Shown here: positions 41,790-49,424 of the stretch, piece after piece
Layout of the letters: every line of letters begins with the position of its first letter
Position numbering within the stretch: position 1 is the stretch's first letter
From: Bacteriovorax stolpii
GTDB taxonomy: Bacteria > Bdellovibrionota > Bacteriovoracia > Bacteriovoracales > Bacteriovoracaceae
DNA length: 51,149 nt
NCBI GenBank assembly: GCA_945883845.1
Contig: CAMCYI010000023.1
Coordinates: 1-51,149, forward strand
Reading direction: 5' to 3'
Notes under the pieces: model-generated
What the model was told of the DNA's origin: nothing
The model's database searches: none
The model's input: the letters and a program-made list of their open reading frames with translations, nothing else
Made by a program: the position numbers and the translations under genes

Positions 41790-42851
41790 ATGTCGACGCC
41801 TAACCCTGCGGGTCTGAAGAGTATTGATCATTTGGAATTTACTGTTCCAGATCTCAACTCTCCAACCATAAAACTTTTTTCCACAATGGGTTTTTCCCAT
41901 GTGGCTTCGAGCTCAGACTCAAAATTATATACGCAAGGTCAGGTCCGTTTTCTGGTGAAGGCCAGTAGCGACAGCAAAGAACTATCGAACCGATACTACA
42001 AGGCACACGGTGAAGGTGTAAGTAAAATTTCATTTTTAGTTGAAAGTGTTGAAAAGGCCCTTGAGGTGACGTTAAGAAATGGCGCCAAACTCGTTCATGA
42101 TCTGTCGAAAGTAGAAACGTCACATGGTGTAACAAAGACTGCATCTATTCAAGGATTCGGAGATGTGATCAACGAATTCGTTGAAAGACCAACTTCTGAA
42201 TTCAGGCCGGGCTTTAAAGAAGTGGCCAGTGATCCCTCGGCTCAACCACTTCACACACGCGTTTCCCGTATCGATCATCTTACCAACAATGTACCCATGG
42301 GACAGATGGAACACTGGGTGGAATTCTATAAAAGAACATACGGTTTTGTTGAGACCCGCTACTTCGATATCAAAGGTGCTCAGACTGGTTTGAATTCTAA
42401 AGTCGTTCAGCTGGCAGACAACTCCATTATTATTCCGATCAATCAGCCAGAAAAAGAAAATGGAAAATCTCAGATTCAGGAATTCCTGGATGTTCACAGA
42501 GGTCCCGGCGTTCAGCATATTGCACTGATGACCCCGGATATTATTTCTACAGTGGGAGAACTCCGGAAACGCAATGTGAGATTCCTCGATGTTCCTGAAA
42601 CATATTATGAAGCTCTTCCCCAGAGACCTTTCACAGTCACTGAAGATCTTGCTGTACTTCAAAATCTCAAGCTCCTTGCTGATGGAGATCGTGAAGGTTA
42701 CCTTCTGCAGATTTTCTCAGAGACCTACATCGGTCCGCTGTTCTTCGAATACATTCAGAGAAAAAATCACTGGGGATTCGGTAACGGAAACTTCCAGGCC
42801 TTGTTTGATGCCATCGAAAGAGATCAGATAAAGCGCGGTTATTTGAAATAA
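41790..42851 (+). CDS. hppD: 4-hydroxyphenylpyruvate dioxygenase
   Basis: Converts 4-hydroxyphenylpyruvate to homogentisate in tyrosine degradation. It has two vicinal-oxygen-chelate domains; the iron ligands are H163 (RIDHLTNN), H243 (GVQHIALMT) and E320 (FFEYIQR), with the C-terminal GFGNGNFQALFDAIERDQ helix. The 353-residue length and ligand spacing match the bacterial enzyme. GAGGAG lies about 7 bases before the ATG. The arylpyruvate oxidoreductase gene 1.4 kb away could compete for the same class of substrate. Confidence 0.96.
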   Translation: MSTPNPAGLKSIDHLEFTVPDLNSPTIKLFSTMGFSHVASSSDSKLYTQGQVRFLVKASSDSKELSNRYYKAHGEGVSKISFLVESVEKALEVTLRNGAKLVHDLSKVETSHGVTKTASIQGFGDVINEFVERPTSEFRPGFKEVASDPSAQPLHTRVSRIDHLTNNVPMGQMEHWVEFYKRTYGFVETRYFDIKGAQTGLNSKVVQLADNSIIIPINQPEKENGKSQIQEFLDVHRGPGVQHIALMTPDIISTVGELRKRNVRFLDVPETYYEALPQRPFTVTEDLAVLQNLKLLADGDREGYLLQIFSETYIGPLFFEYIQRKNHWGFGNGNFQALFDAIERDQIKRGYLK

Positions 42852-43615
42852 AGATCGTAGGCCATTTTTGATATAGTAGCGAAGACCACGCAACGAAGAA
42901 GTGTGCGCACGAATGTACTTCCTTTCAGAAGGGCCAGGCGTACTCCGAGATAGGCACCACTCATATTGAAAATCATCATAGGCAACGCATACTGAAAAAG
43001 AAACTCTCCTCTCAAAGCAAAGAAACATAAAGCGGCCACGTTCGTCGTGAGGTTAATAAGCTTTGCATATGCTGAGCCCTGCACGAAAGTCATACCAATC
43101 ATGCCGACGAAAGCAAGGATGAGAAATGTTCCTGTACCCGGTCCGAAAAAACCATCATAAAAACCAAGCACGCTTCCAATAACAACGGGTTTCCAGACAG
43201 GAACAATGAGATCTCCTTCATGATTAATCATTCCGAAATCTTTACTTCTGATAGTGAAAATAAAAACGAAAAACATCATCACCATAAATACCGGCTTTAG
43301 AACTTCATTACTTATCTGGGAAACGACCCACGCTCCGAAGAAAGAGAATAAAAATGATGAAAGTACTGAAGGTATAACAATCTTGAGTGAGAACTTAATT
43401 TGTTGTGAAAATCGCCAAGCCGAAAACGCCGTTCCGGACACAGAAACCAGCTTGTTTGTGGCGAGCAAAGTGATGACCGGATAGCCCGGTAAAATCGATA
43501 GAACTGCAGGTAACTGGATAAGCCCCCCGCCACCCACTATAGAATCTACAAACCCTGCAGCAAAAGCTGCTAAACATAAAACCAGTAATTCGGGATTAAC
43601 CATTCGAATTTCCAT
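42839..43615 (-). CDS. TauE/SafE (TSUP) family membrane transporter
   Basis: The ~258-residue protein has seven to eight hydrophobic segments and the family motif AAFAAGFVDSIVGGGGLIQLPA near the start, with the second-half counterpart GFYDGFFGPGTGTFLILAFV. TSUP proteins export small organic or inorganic anions such as sulfite or sulfonates; the substrate is unknown here. The ATG at 43615 is given; an ATG 12 bases downstream (MVNPELL) is about equally likely. The gene overlaps the convergent hppD end by 13 bases and diverges from pstS. Confidence 0.9.
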   Translation of the reverse strand: MEIRMVNPELLVLCLAAFAAGFVDSIVGGGGLIQLPAVLSILPGYPVITLLATNKLVSVSGTAFSAWRFSQQIKFSLKIVIPSVLSSFLFSFFGAWVVSQISNEVLKPVFMVMMFFVFIFTIRSKDFGMINHEGDLIVPVWKPVVIGSVLGFYDGFFGPGTGTFLILAFVGMIGMTFVQGSAYAKLINLTTNVAALCFFALRGEFLFQYALPMMIFNMSGAYLGVRLALLKGSTFVRTLLRCVVFATISKMAYDLYFK

Positions 43616-43654
43616 TCTTCAAGGCGCCTTCTCAAATGGTAAGGGAAAACGAAA

Positions 43655-43676
43655 GTTAAGACTAGGTTAAGAATAG
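43655..43676 (+). promoter_or_regulatory. Candidate Pho-box: tandem 11-bp direct repeat before pstS
   Basis: GTTAAGACTAG is followed directly by GTTAAGAATAG, 10 of 11 identical, with a helical-turn period of 11, as in PhoB/PhoP boxes. It lies 66-87 bases before pstS, upstream of a TATGAT that could be the -10 (43709-43714). The 32-base spacing to that -10 is longer than in classical Pho promoters, so assignment is tentative. Confidence 0.45.
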
Positions 43677-43741
43677 GCCTCCCACTCGAAACTTCTTATC
43701 CAAAGTTCTATGATGGGCAAAACAAAAAGGGACATCGCGCT

Positions 43742-44596
43742 ATGAAATTTTTATTTCTCTCGATTCTGGTACTTTCAGCATGTAGTAAACGTGAATATAA
43801 AATCATTCAAAACAAAGGTTCTGATACCGTTGTTAACCTTGCTCAGGCCTGGGCAGAAGAATACAAAAAAGTTCAGCCAGCTGTGGCCATTGCTGTTTCC
43901 GGTGGTGGTTCAGGAACGGGCATTGCGGCCCTTATCAACGGAACAGTTGATATCGCCAATTCTTCACGTCCTATGAAAGAAGAAGAGAAAGCAACTGCAA
44001 AGAAAAACAACGGCAAAGAAGTAAATGAATTTGTTGTTGGGCTGGATGCTCTTGCTGTCTTTGTACATCCGGATAATTCTCTCACTGGTTTAAGTCTTGA
44101 AGAACTTGCTTGTATCTACGGGGAAGGCGGAACTTGCGATAAGTGGAGTGACGTCAGGGGAACAGTCGTTCCTGGTTGCCAAGATAACAAAATTATCCGC
44201 GTATCACGTCAATCGAACTCAGGTACTTATCAGTATTTCAGAGAAACAATCCTTGGCGAAGCCCGCGATCTCAAAAGCGGCTCAATGGATCTCAACGGCT
44301 CAAGAGAGTCAATTGATCTCGTAGAGAAAACTCCATGTGCCATCGGTTACTCTGGCATGGGTTACCTGACAGCAAAGATCAAAGCTCTTTGTGTTTCTAA
44401 AGGAAAAGATTCTCCGTGTATTTCTCCGACACTCGAGACAGCTACTGATAAGTCTTATCCGATTGCCCGCGAACTCTACATGTACACATCAGGCGAACCT
44501 TCGCCGGAAGTTAAAGCATATATGGACTGGGTACAAGGTGAAGAAGCAAGAAAGATCACCATTAATTCTGGATTCGTTCCAGTACCTAAAAAATAA
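43742..44596 (+). CDS. pstS: Phosphate ABC transporter substrate-binding lipoprotein
   Basis: Captures phosphate in the periplasm. It has lipobox LSAC, then IIQNKGSDTVVNLAQAW, SGGGSGTGIAALINGTVDIANSSRP (the phosphate-site loop), a LSLEELACIYG segment, VSRQSNSGTYQYF and the late YPIARELYMYTSG. The 284-residue length is typical of the short PstS type. It is the first gene of pstS-pstC-pstA-pstB1-pstB2 and its stop overlaps pstC by one base. AAGGGA lies about 9 bases before the ATG. Confidence 0.95.
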   Translation: MKFLFLSILVLSACSKREYKIIQNKGSDTVVNLAQAWAEEYKKVQPAVAIAVSGGGSGTGIAALINGTVDIANSSRPMKEEEKATAKKNNGKEVNEFVVGLDALAVFVHPDNSLTGLSLEELACIYGEGGTCDKWSDVRGTVVPGCQDNKIIRVSRQSNSGTYQYFRETILGEARDLKSGSMDLNGSRESIDLVEKTPCAIGYSGMGYLTAKIKALCVSKGKDSPCISPTLETATDKSYPIARELYMYTSGEPSPEVKAYMDWVQGEEARKITINSGFVPVPKK

Positions 44597-45534
44597 TGGA
44601 CGTAAAAATGGCACAGCAAACCAATCCGATAACAGTGGATTGGAGACAGAGACGAACGACGAAACCAACTTCTGAGAGGGTGATTGAGTTCATTATCAAA
44701 GCTGGTGGTTACAGTTCTATCATTCTGATCTTTGCCATTTTGTTTTTCATCCTGAAAGAATCTTTCCCGTTCCTCATCGGAAGATTTCAGGTTAAAGAAT
44801 TCTTTTTCTCAACGAACTGGAATCCTGCGAGTGTCCGTGAAGTGACTTACGGAATTCTTGCTCTCATCGTTGGTACACTCTCAGTGACGATTCTATCTAT
44901 GCTTATCGCTGTTCCACTTGGTCTCGCGTGCGCATTCTATATTTCAGAGTTTTGCACGCCGAAGCTCAGGGAAACTTATAAAATCCTTATCGAGTTTCTT
45001 GCAGCAATTCCTTCAGTCGTATGGGGATTTGTGGCGATCATGATGATCAATCCTTTAATCATCAACGTATTTAAAGTTCCTATTGGTCTCAACATCCTAA
45101 ATGCTTCTATCATTCTGGCCCTCATGTCTCTTCCATTGATTGTATCAGTTGGTGAAGACGCATTAAGAGCTGTGCCGGAAAATTATCGTGAAGCTGCTGA
45201 AGCTTTAGGTGCTACGAGATGGGAAATTGCTACCCGCGTTCTTCTGCCGGCAGCTAAAAATGGCTTGATGGCCGCAGCTCTCCTGGGCGTAGGTCGTGCT
45301 CTTGGTGAAACGATGGCCGTACTCATGGCGACCGGACATTCAATTCAAATTCCTCATAGTGTTTTTGATCCGGCCCGCACACTTACAGCTACGATCGCAG
45401 CCGAACTCGGAGAATCACCAAAAGGTGGCGAGCACTACCAGGCACTCTTCGCTATTGGATTAGTTCTCTTTATTTTATCCTTCATTGTGAACATTTCTGC
45501 GGATTACCTTATTCGTGGCCGGGGAAAAAAATAA
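44596..45534 (+). CDS. pstC: Phosphate ABC transporter permease PstC
   Basis: Inner-membrane permease of the high-affinity phosphate importer. It has about six transmembrane helices and the PstC pattern: TYGILALIVGTLSVTILSML, AIPSVVWGFVA, and the EAA loop YREAAEALGATRWEIATRVLLPAAKNG, which contacts the ATPase, followed by GRALGETMAVLMATGH. The ATG overlaps the pstS stop (TAATG); a second ATG 12 bases in is possible. The pstA gene starts on the base after its stop. Confidence 0.95.
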   Translation: MDVKMAQQTNPITVDWRQRRTTKPTSERVIEFIIKAGGYSSIILIFAILFFILKESFPFLIGRFQVKEFFFSTNWNPASVREVTYGILALIVGTLSVTILSMLIAVPLGLACAFYISEFCTPKLRETYKILIEFLAAIPSVVWGFVAIMMINPLIINVFKVPIGLNILNASIILALMSLPLIVSVGEDALRAVPENYREAAEALGATRWEIATRVLLPAAKNGLMAAALLGVGRALGETMAVLMATGHSIQIPHSVFDPARTLTATIAAELGESPKGGEHYQALFAIGLVLFILSFIVNISADYLIRGRGKK

Positions 45535-46404
45535 ATGTTTAAGGCAAACAATCACCTCATTAACAAGGCGAATAAAGAGAGAAGTTTCAAAAACCTTCTT
45601 AGTACCATTACTTTCTTCCTGTTCCTTCCTGCTCTTATCATTATGTTCTGGCTTTTCATCAAGGGCTTCCCTGCTCTGTCGTGGGATTTTATATTCCAGG
45701 ATCCTCAGAAAGGAATGACTGCTGGTGGGATTTTTCCCACTATCATAGGTACTTTCTGGCTCGTTATTATTAGTGTTCTCGTATCTTGTCCTTTGGGAGT
45801 CCTCGCCGCGATTTATCTCTCAGAATACGCAACTGATGGAAGGACAACTCGTATTATCCGCCTCGCTATTCTCAACCTCGCCGGCGTTCCCAGCATTGTT
45901 CATGCACTTTTCGGTCTGGGTGCTTTTGTTCTCTTCTTCCATATGGGAACGAGTATTCTCGCCGCTTCATTTACTCTCGCAGTGATGAACCTGCCGGTCA
46001 TCATCACTTCTACTCTTGAATCTCTCAAAGCCGTTCCTCATTCGTACCGTGAAGCTTCATGGAATGTTGGAGCGAGTAAGCTTCAGACCATCAGATACAT
46101 CGTTCTTCCGAACTCATTTCCAGGTATTTTAACAGGTGTGGTGTTTGCTGTAGGTCGATCTGCTGGAGAAACTGCTGCGATTCTCTTTACGGGTGTTGCA
46201 TTCTATCTTCCATTCCTACCGCAGACAGTTTTCGATCAGTGTATGTCTCTATCTATGCATCTATTCACAATCTCAACTCAAGTGGTGGGCATGCCAGAAG
46301 CATTCCCTTATGCAACGGCTCTTGTCCTCATTCTTCTCATACTTTCTGTTAATTCAATCGCTGTTTTTCTTCGGACTTATTTCCGAACGCGGAGAAAATG
46401 GTAA
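45535..46404 (+). CDS. pstA: Phosphate ABC transporter permease PstA
   Basis: Second membrane subunit, paired with PstC. It shows GGIFPTIIGTFWLVIISVL, AGVPSIVHALFG, the EAA loop SYREASWNVGASKLQTIRYIVLPNSFPG and GRSAGETAAILFTG. The 289-residue length is normal. It begins directly after the pstC stop. Its stop overlaps the start of the first pstB by one base. Because PstC and PstA differ, each ATPase could in principle prefer one permease loop. Confidence 0.95.
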   Translation: MFKANNHLINKANKERSFKNLLSTITFFLFLPALIIMFWLFIKGFPALSWDFIFQDPQKGMTAGGIFPTIIGTFWLVIISVLVSCPLGVLAAIYLSEYATDGRTTRIIRLAILNLAGVPSIVHALFGLGAFVLFFHMGTSILAASFTLAVMNLPVIITSTLESLKAVPHSYREASWNVGASKLQTIRYIVLPNSFPGILTGVVFAVGRSAGETAAILFTGVAFYLPFLPQTVFDQCMSLSMHLFTISTQVVGMPEAFPYATALVLILLILSVNSIAVFLRTYFRTRRKW

Positions 46405-47159
46405 TGAAAAAGAAAATTGAAGTTAAGAATCTGTCGATCGCCTACGGACACACAACTGTTCTGACAAATTTTAATCTTGATGTTTATTCTAATGAGATTT
46501 TAGCGATTATTGGGCCTGCAAATTCGGGTAAGAGCTCATTTTTAAAATGCCTGAACAGAATGACTGATTTCAATGCCGAGGCAAAAGTCTCAGGCGACAT
46601 CCTGCTTGATGGCGAAAGCATTTATCTGGATGAAGACTCGACTTTCCTTCGTAGAAGAATCGGAATGGTTTCACCACTTCCTGTTGGTCTGCCAATGTCG
46701 ATAAAAGAGAATGTTACTTTTGCACCCCGGATGGCCGGTTGTAAAAATCAATCAGAACTCGATCAGATCATGGAAGACTGTCTTAAAAAGGCAGCTCTCT
46801 GGGATGAAGTAAAAGATCGTCTCAATGGACTCGCAACAAAACTTTCTGGTGGTCAGCAACAGCGTCTGACAATTGCAAGAGCGCTTTCTCACCATCCTGA
46901 AGTTCTTTGTCTGGATGAGTTCTCTATCGCTATTGATCCTGTGACGACGATGAAAATTGAAAGTGTGCTTCAGGAACTTAAGAAAAATATGACAATTGTG
47001 ATGGTTACCAATGTGATCAATCAGGCGAAACGTCTCGGCGATCGTACTGCGATGATGTTGCATGGTGAAATTCTTGACCTCGATTCGAACGACCGCATTT
47101 TTGGCGGACATACCAAAGATAAGAGGACCAAGGATTATATTGAGGGATTGTTCGGATGA
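46404..47159 (+). CDS. pstB: PstB-like phosphate transporter ATPase 1 (lacks Q-loop Gln and H-loop His)
   Basis: An ABC ATPase of the PstB family, 251 residues. Walker A is GPANSGKS (37-44, acceptable), the signature LSGGQQQR (147-154) is intact, and Walker B LCLDE (D171, E172) is intact. Two switch residues are missing: the Q-loop reads MVSPLP, with Pro91 where PstB has Gln, and the H-loop reads MVTNVI, with Asn203 instead of His. Its own ATP site should be poorly catalytic, but it can supply LSGGQ to a partner. The ATG overlaps the pstA stop with GGAG 9 bases upstream; an ATG 6 bases earlier is possible. It overlaps the next gene by 4 bases. Confidence 0.92.
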   Translation: MKKKIEVKNLSIAYGHTTVLTNFNLDVYSNEILAIIGPANSGKSSFLKCLNRMTDFNAEAKVSGDILLDGESIYLDEDSTFLRRRIGMVSPLPVGLPMSIKENVTFAPRMAGCKNQSELDQIMEDCLKKAALWDEVKDRLNGLATKLSGGQQQRLTIARALSHHPEVLCLDEFSIAIDPVTTMKIESVLQELKKNMTIVMVTNVINQAKRLGDRTAMMLHGEILDLDSNDRIFGGHTKDKRTKDYIEGLFG

Positions 47160-47917
47160 GAGATTACGCAGTTAACACAAATGATTTTAGTTTCTGGTAC
47201 GGCTCCTTTCAGGCGTTGAACGGGCTTACGCTCAATATTCCTGCGGGAAAAATTACTGCCCTTATTGGTCCTTCCGGTTGTGGGAAAAGTACTTTTTTAA
47301 AATGTCTCAATCGCATCAATGAGCGCGCAGGCCAGGTTTCACATAACGGCAGTATGCAGGTTTTTGGACATGATATTTACCATCCTTCGGTAGCACTTCC
47401 AGAACTTCGCAAGCAAGTCGGAATGGTTTTTCAGAAACCAAATCCTCTTCCTCTTTCTATCTTTGAAAATGTTGTCTTTGGTGTAAAAACACACATGAAA
47501 AAAGTCACTACGGCAGAACTCAATGCCATGGTAGAAAGTGCACTGACTCGAGTTGGTCTTTGGGAAGATTTGAAAGATCGTCTTTCAAAATCTGCTCTCA
47601 CGTTAAGTCTCGAGAAGCAGCAGCGCCTTTGTATTGCCCGTTTATTACCTCTCAAGCCGAAACTCCTTCTCCTTGATGAGCCATGCTCTGCTCTCGATCC
47701 GGCCGGTATTGAGGCCATCGAAGGCCTCATTAGAGACCTTAAAAAAGATTATTCCATCATCATCGTCACTCACTCGATGGCACAGGCAAAACGCGTCTCA
47801 GACGACACCATTTTCATGTACATGGGCGAACTGGTTGAAGTAGGAACAACGAAGCAGGTTTTCGAGTCTCCCAAGGAACCACGCACAGCGGCCTATATTG
47901 AAGGCCGATTCGGCTAA
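47156..47917 (+). CDS. pstB: PstB-like phosphate transporter ATPase 2 (lacks LSGGQ signature)
   Basis: An ABC ATPase of the PstB family, 253 residues. Walker A GPSGCGKST (38-46), Q-loop MVFQKP (Q93), Walker B LLLLDEP (D174, E175) and H-loop IIVTHS (H206) are all canonical, but the signature reads LSLEKQQR (150-157) instead of LSGGQQQR. Alone, a homodimer would have no normal signature to close over ATP. It complements PstB1 exactly. Other PstB landmarks (KCLNRINE, NPLPLSIFENVVFG, LWEDLKDRL, RTAAYIEGRFG) are kept. It ends the operon where phoU is often found. Confidence 0.93.
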   Translation: MRDYAVNTNDFSFWYGSFQALNGLTLNIPAGKITALIGPSGCGKSTFLKCLNRINERAGQVSHNGSMQVFGHDIYHPSVALPELRKQVGMVFQKPNPLPLSIFENVVFGVKTHMKKVTTAELNAMVESALTRVGLWEDLKDRLSKSALTLSLEKQQRLCIARLLPLKPKLLLLDEPCSALDPAGIEAIEGLIRDLKKDYSIIIVTHSMAQAKRVSDDTIFMYMGELVEVGTTKQVFESPKEPRTAAYIEGRFG

Positions 47918-47931
47918 AAACCTCTTACTTT

Positions 47932-47961
47932 TTGACATCCACACCGGGCGAGCGTTATCGT
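47932..47961 (+). promoter_or_regulatory. Sigma70-type promoter for the phenylacetate-like operon
   Basis: A perfect TTGACA is followed after 18 bases by TATCGT (4 of 6 matches to the -10). Transcription would start near 47968, about 34 bases before the EthD-protein ATG with its AAGGGG site. Confidence 0.55.
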
Positions 47962-48001
47962 TCTTGCGATCATTTCATTCAAGTCAACGCAAGGGGTCAG
48001 T

Positions 48002-48322
48002 ATGTTCAAAGTCATCGCCGTTTACCGTGTTCCAACTGATGATGCCGCCAAGGCCAAATTTGAAGACCACTACAAAAACGTCCACACACCAATCTGCTTA
48101 AAAGTTCCAGGGATCAAAGAAGTCCGCACAAATAAAATCTTCGGAGGCCCAACGGGTGCTTCAAATCTTTCGATGGTCACAGAAATGTGCTTCGAAAACA
48201 AAGACGCATGGAAAGCGGCCATGAAAACTCCTGAGATGATGGAGTCCGGAAAAGACGCCATGAAATTCGCAGGCGACCTCGTGTCTGTTCACTTCGCTGA
48301 AGAGTTGATCACGAAGGCATAA
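48002..48322 (+). CDS. EthD-family protein
   Basis: The 106-residue protein is a dimeric alpha/beta-barrel type of the EthD family: FKVIAVYRVPTDDAAKAKFEDHYKNVHTPICLKVPGIKEV and a C-terminal FAGDLVSVHFAEE. The conserved HTP and FE..Y...H patterns are present. EthD-like proteins accompany oxidative catabolic enzymes but their reaction is often unclear. Here it heads an operon of enoyl-CoA hydratase and diiron-oxygenase genes; paaF starts 2 bases after its stop. Confidence 0.85.
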   Translation: MFKVIAVYRVPTDDAAKAKFEDHYKNVHTPICLKVPGIKEVRTNKIFGGPTGASNLSMVTEMCFENKDAWKAAMKTPEMMESGKDAMKFAGDLVSVHFAEELITKA

Positions 48323-48324
48323 GC

Positions 48325-49113
48325 ATGAAAACTTTTGAGAATATTCTCGTCACCAAAAACTATCGCGGTCACGAGCATATCGCTCTCGTTCAATTGAACC
48401 GTCCGAAGGTGCTTAATGCACTTTCTACGGATCTTATGCGCGAACTCGTTGAAGCGCTCTTTACTCTAGATGACGACAAAGAGGTCAGAGTCATTATTCT
48501 TACTGGAAGTGATCGTGCGTTTGCTGCTGGTGCAGATATCGGCCAGATGATGGAAGCGACACCCATAGATCAGATCAATGACAATCGATTCCGAACCTGG
48601 AAGCAGCTCACTCTCATAACAAAACCCATTATCGCAGCAGTGAACGGCTTCGCCTTAGGTGGCGGCTGTGAACTCGCGATGACTTGTGACTTGATCATCG
48701 CAGGTGATAAGGCCCAGTTCGGCCAGCCTGAAATAAAAATCGGAACCATCCCCGGAGCAAGCGGAACTCAGCGCTTAACGAAGGCGATTGGTAAATCGAA
48801 AGCGATGCTCGCCATTCTTACCGGTGAGAACATGGATGCTTATGAAGCTGAAAAAGCCGGGCTTGTGGCAAAAGTTGTTCCTGCAGAAACCCTGATGCAG
48901 GAAACTTTTGAAATCGCGAAGATCATTTCTAACCGCGCGCCGGTTGCGGTCAAACTTGCAAAAGAAGCCGTCAATATGGCCTTTGAAACTTCGCTGAAAG
49001 ATGGAGTTGAATACGAGAGAAGAAATTTCTATCTCACGTTTGCTTCGAAAGATCAGAAGGAAGGTATGCGGGCTTTCATGGAAAAAAGAGAACCGAAATA
49101 TGAAGGGAATTAG
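48325..49113 (+). CDS. Enoyl-CoA hydratase (PaaF-like)
   Basis: A crotonase-fold hydratase that adds water to 2,3-enoyl-CoA, in phenylacetate degradation the 2,3-dehydroadipyl-CoA step. Oxyanion-hole segment AFAAGADIGQM, then NGFALGGGCELAMTCD with the first catalytic Glu and GQPEIKIGTIPGASGTQRL with the second, so hydration chemistry is intact. Ends with EGMRAFMEKREPKY. 262 residues is standard. It overlaps the following lipoprotein gene by 14 bases. Function in general beta-oxidation cannot be excluded. Confidence 0.88.
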   Translation: MKTFENILVTKNYRGHEHIALVQLNRPKVLNALSTDLMRELVEALFTLDDDKEVRVIILTGSDRAFAAGADIGQMMEATPIDQINDNRFRTWKQLTLITKPIIAAVNGFALGGGCELAMTCDLIIAGDKAQFGQPEIKIGTIPGASGTQRLTKAIGKSKAMLAILTGENMDAYEAEKAGLVAKVVPAETLMQETFEIAKIISNRAPVAVKLAKEAVNMAFETSLKDGVEYERRNFYLTFASKDQKEGMRAFMEKREPKYEGN

Positions 49114-49420
49114 TCTCCTGATGTTTCTCGCTCTTTCATGCGCCTCAAATGAGGAAGTGACGGTTGAATCCGGACCTGGCCTTATTCTTCCTCCGGCCAT
49201 GCATTGTCTGCGAGGTCGTGAAGATGGAGCTCGCACAGGTGTTTTTCGCTACTCATACATTGCGGGAAGTGAAGGCCACGCAAAAGACATCAAGATTCTT
49301 AAGACACCGTTTAAGAGTAAAGAAATCAATGTCTGCCTGCGTGTGACGATCAGAGCAGAACGTATTCCGAAGTTTCCTGACGAGAGAAGACTTATTCAGG
49401 AACTTTATTTTGACAGGTAA
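49100..49420 (+). CDS. Small lipoprotein with AgmX/TonB-C-like domain
   Basis: The 106-residue product has a short hydrophobic signal ending at ALSC, a lipoprotein-type cleavage site though with Ala rather than Leu at -3. The mature part shows the pattern of TonB-C/AgmX-type domains: GVFRYSYIAGSEGHAKDIKILKT followed by VCLRVTIRAERIPKFP (beta strand, Cys, then FP). That resemblance is tentative. It starts 14 bases inside the paaF-like gene and ends 4 bases before the paaG-like gene, so it is embedded in the catabolic operon. Its role there is unknown. Confidence 0.65.
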   Translation: MKGISLLMFLALSCASNEEVTVESGPGLILPPAMHCLRGREDGARTGVFRYSYIAGSEGHAKDIKILKTPFKSKEINVCLRVTIRAERIPKFPDERRLIQELYFDR

Positions 49421-49424
49421 AACT

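Noticed and set aside
42120..42662. 180-codon frame antisense to hppD
   Set aside because: hppD is complete with all iron ligands; the antisense frame has no domain and no ribosome site.
47898..48101. 67-codon frame between pstB2 and the EthD gene
   Set aside because: Starts inside pstB2 in another frame, crosses the promoter and overlaps the EthD gene; no domain.
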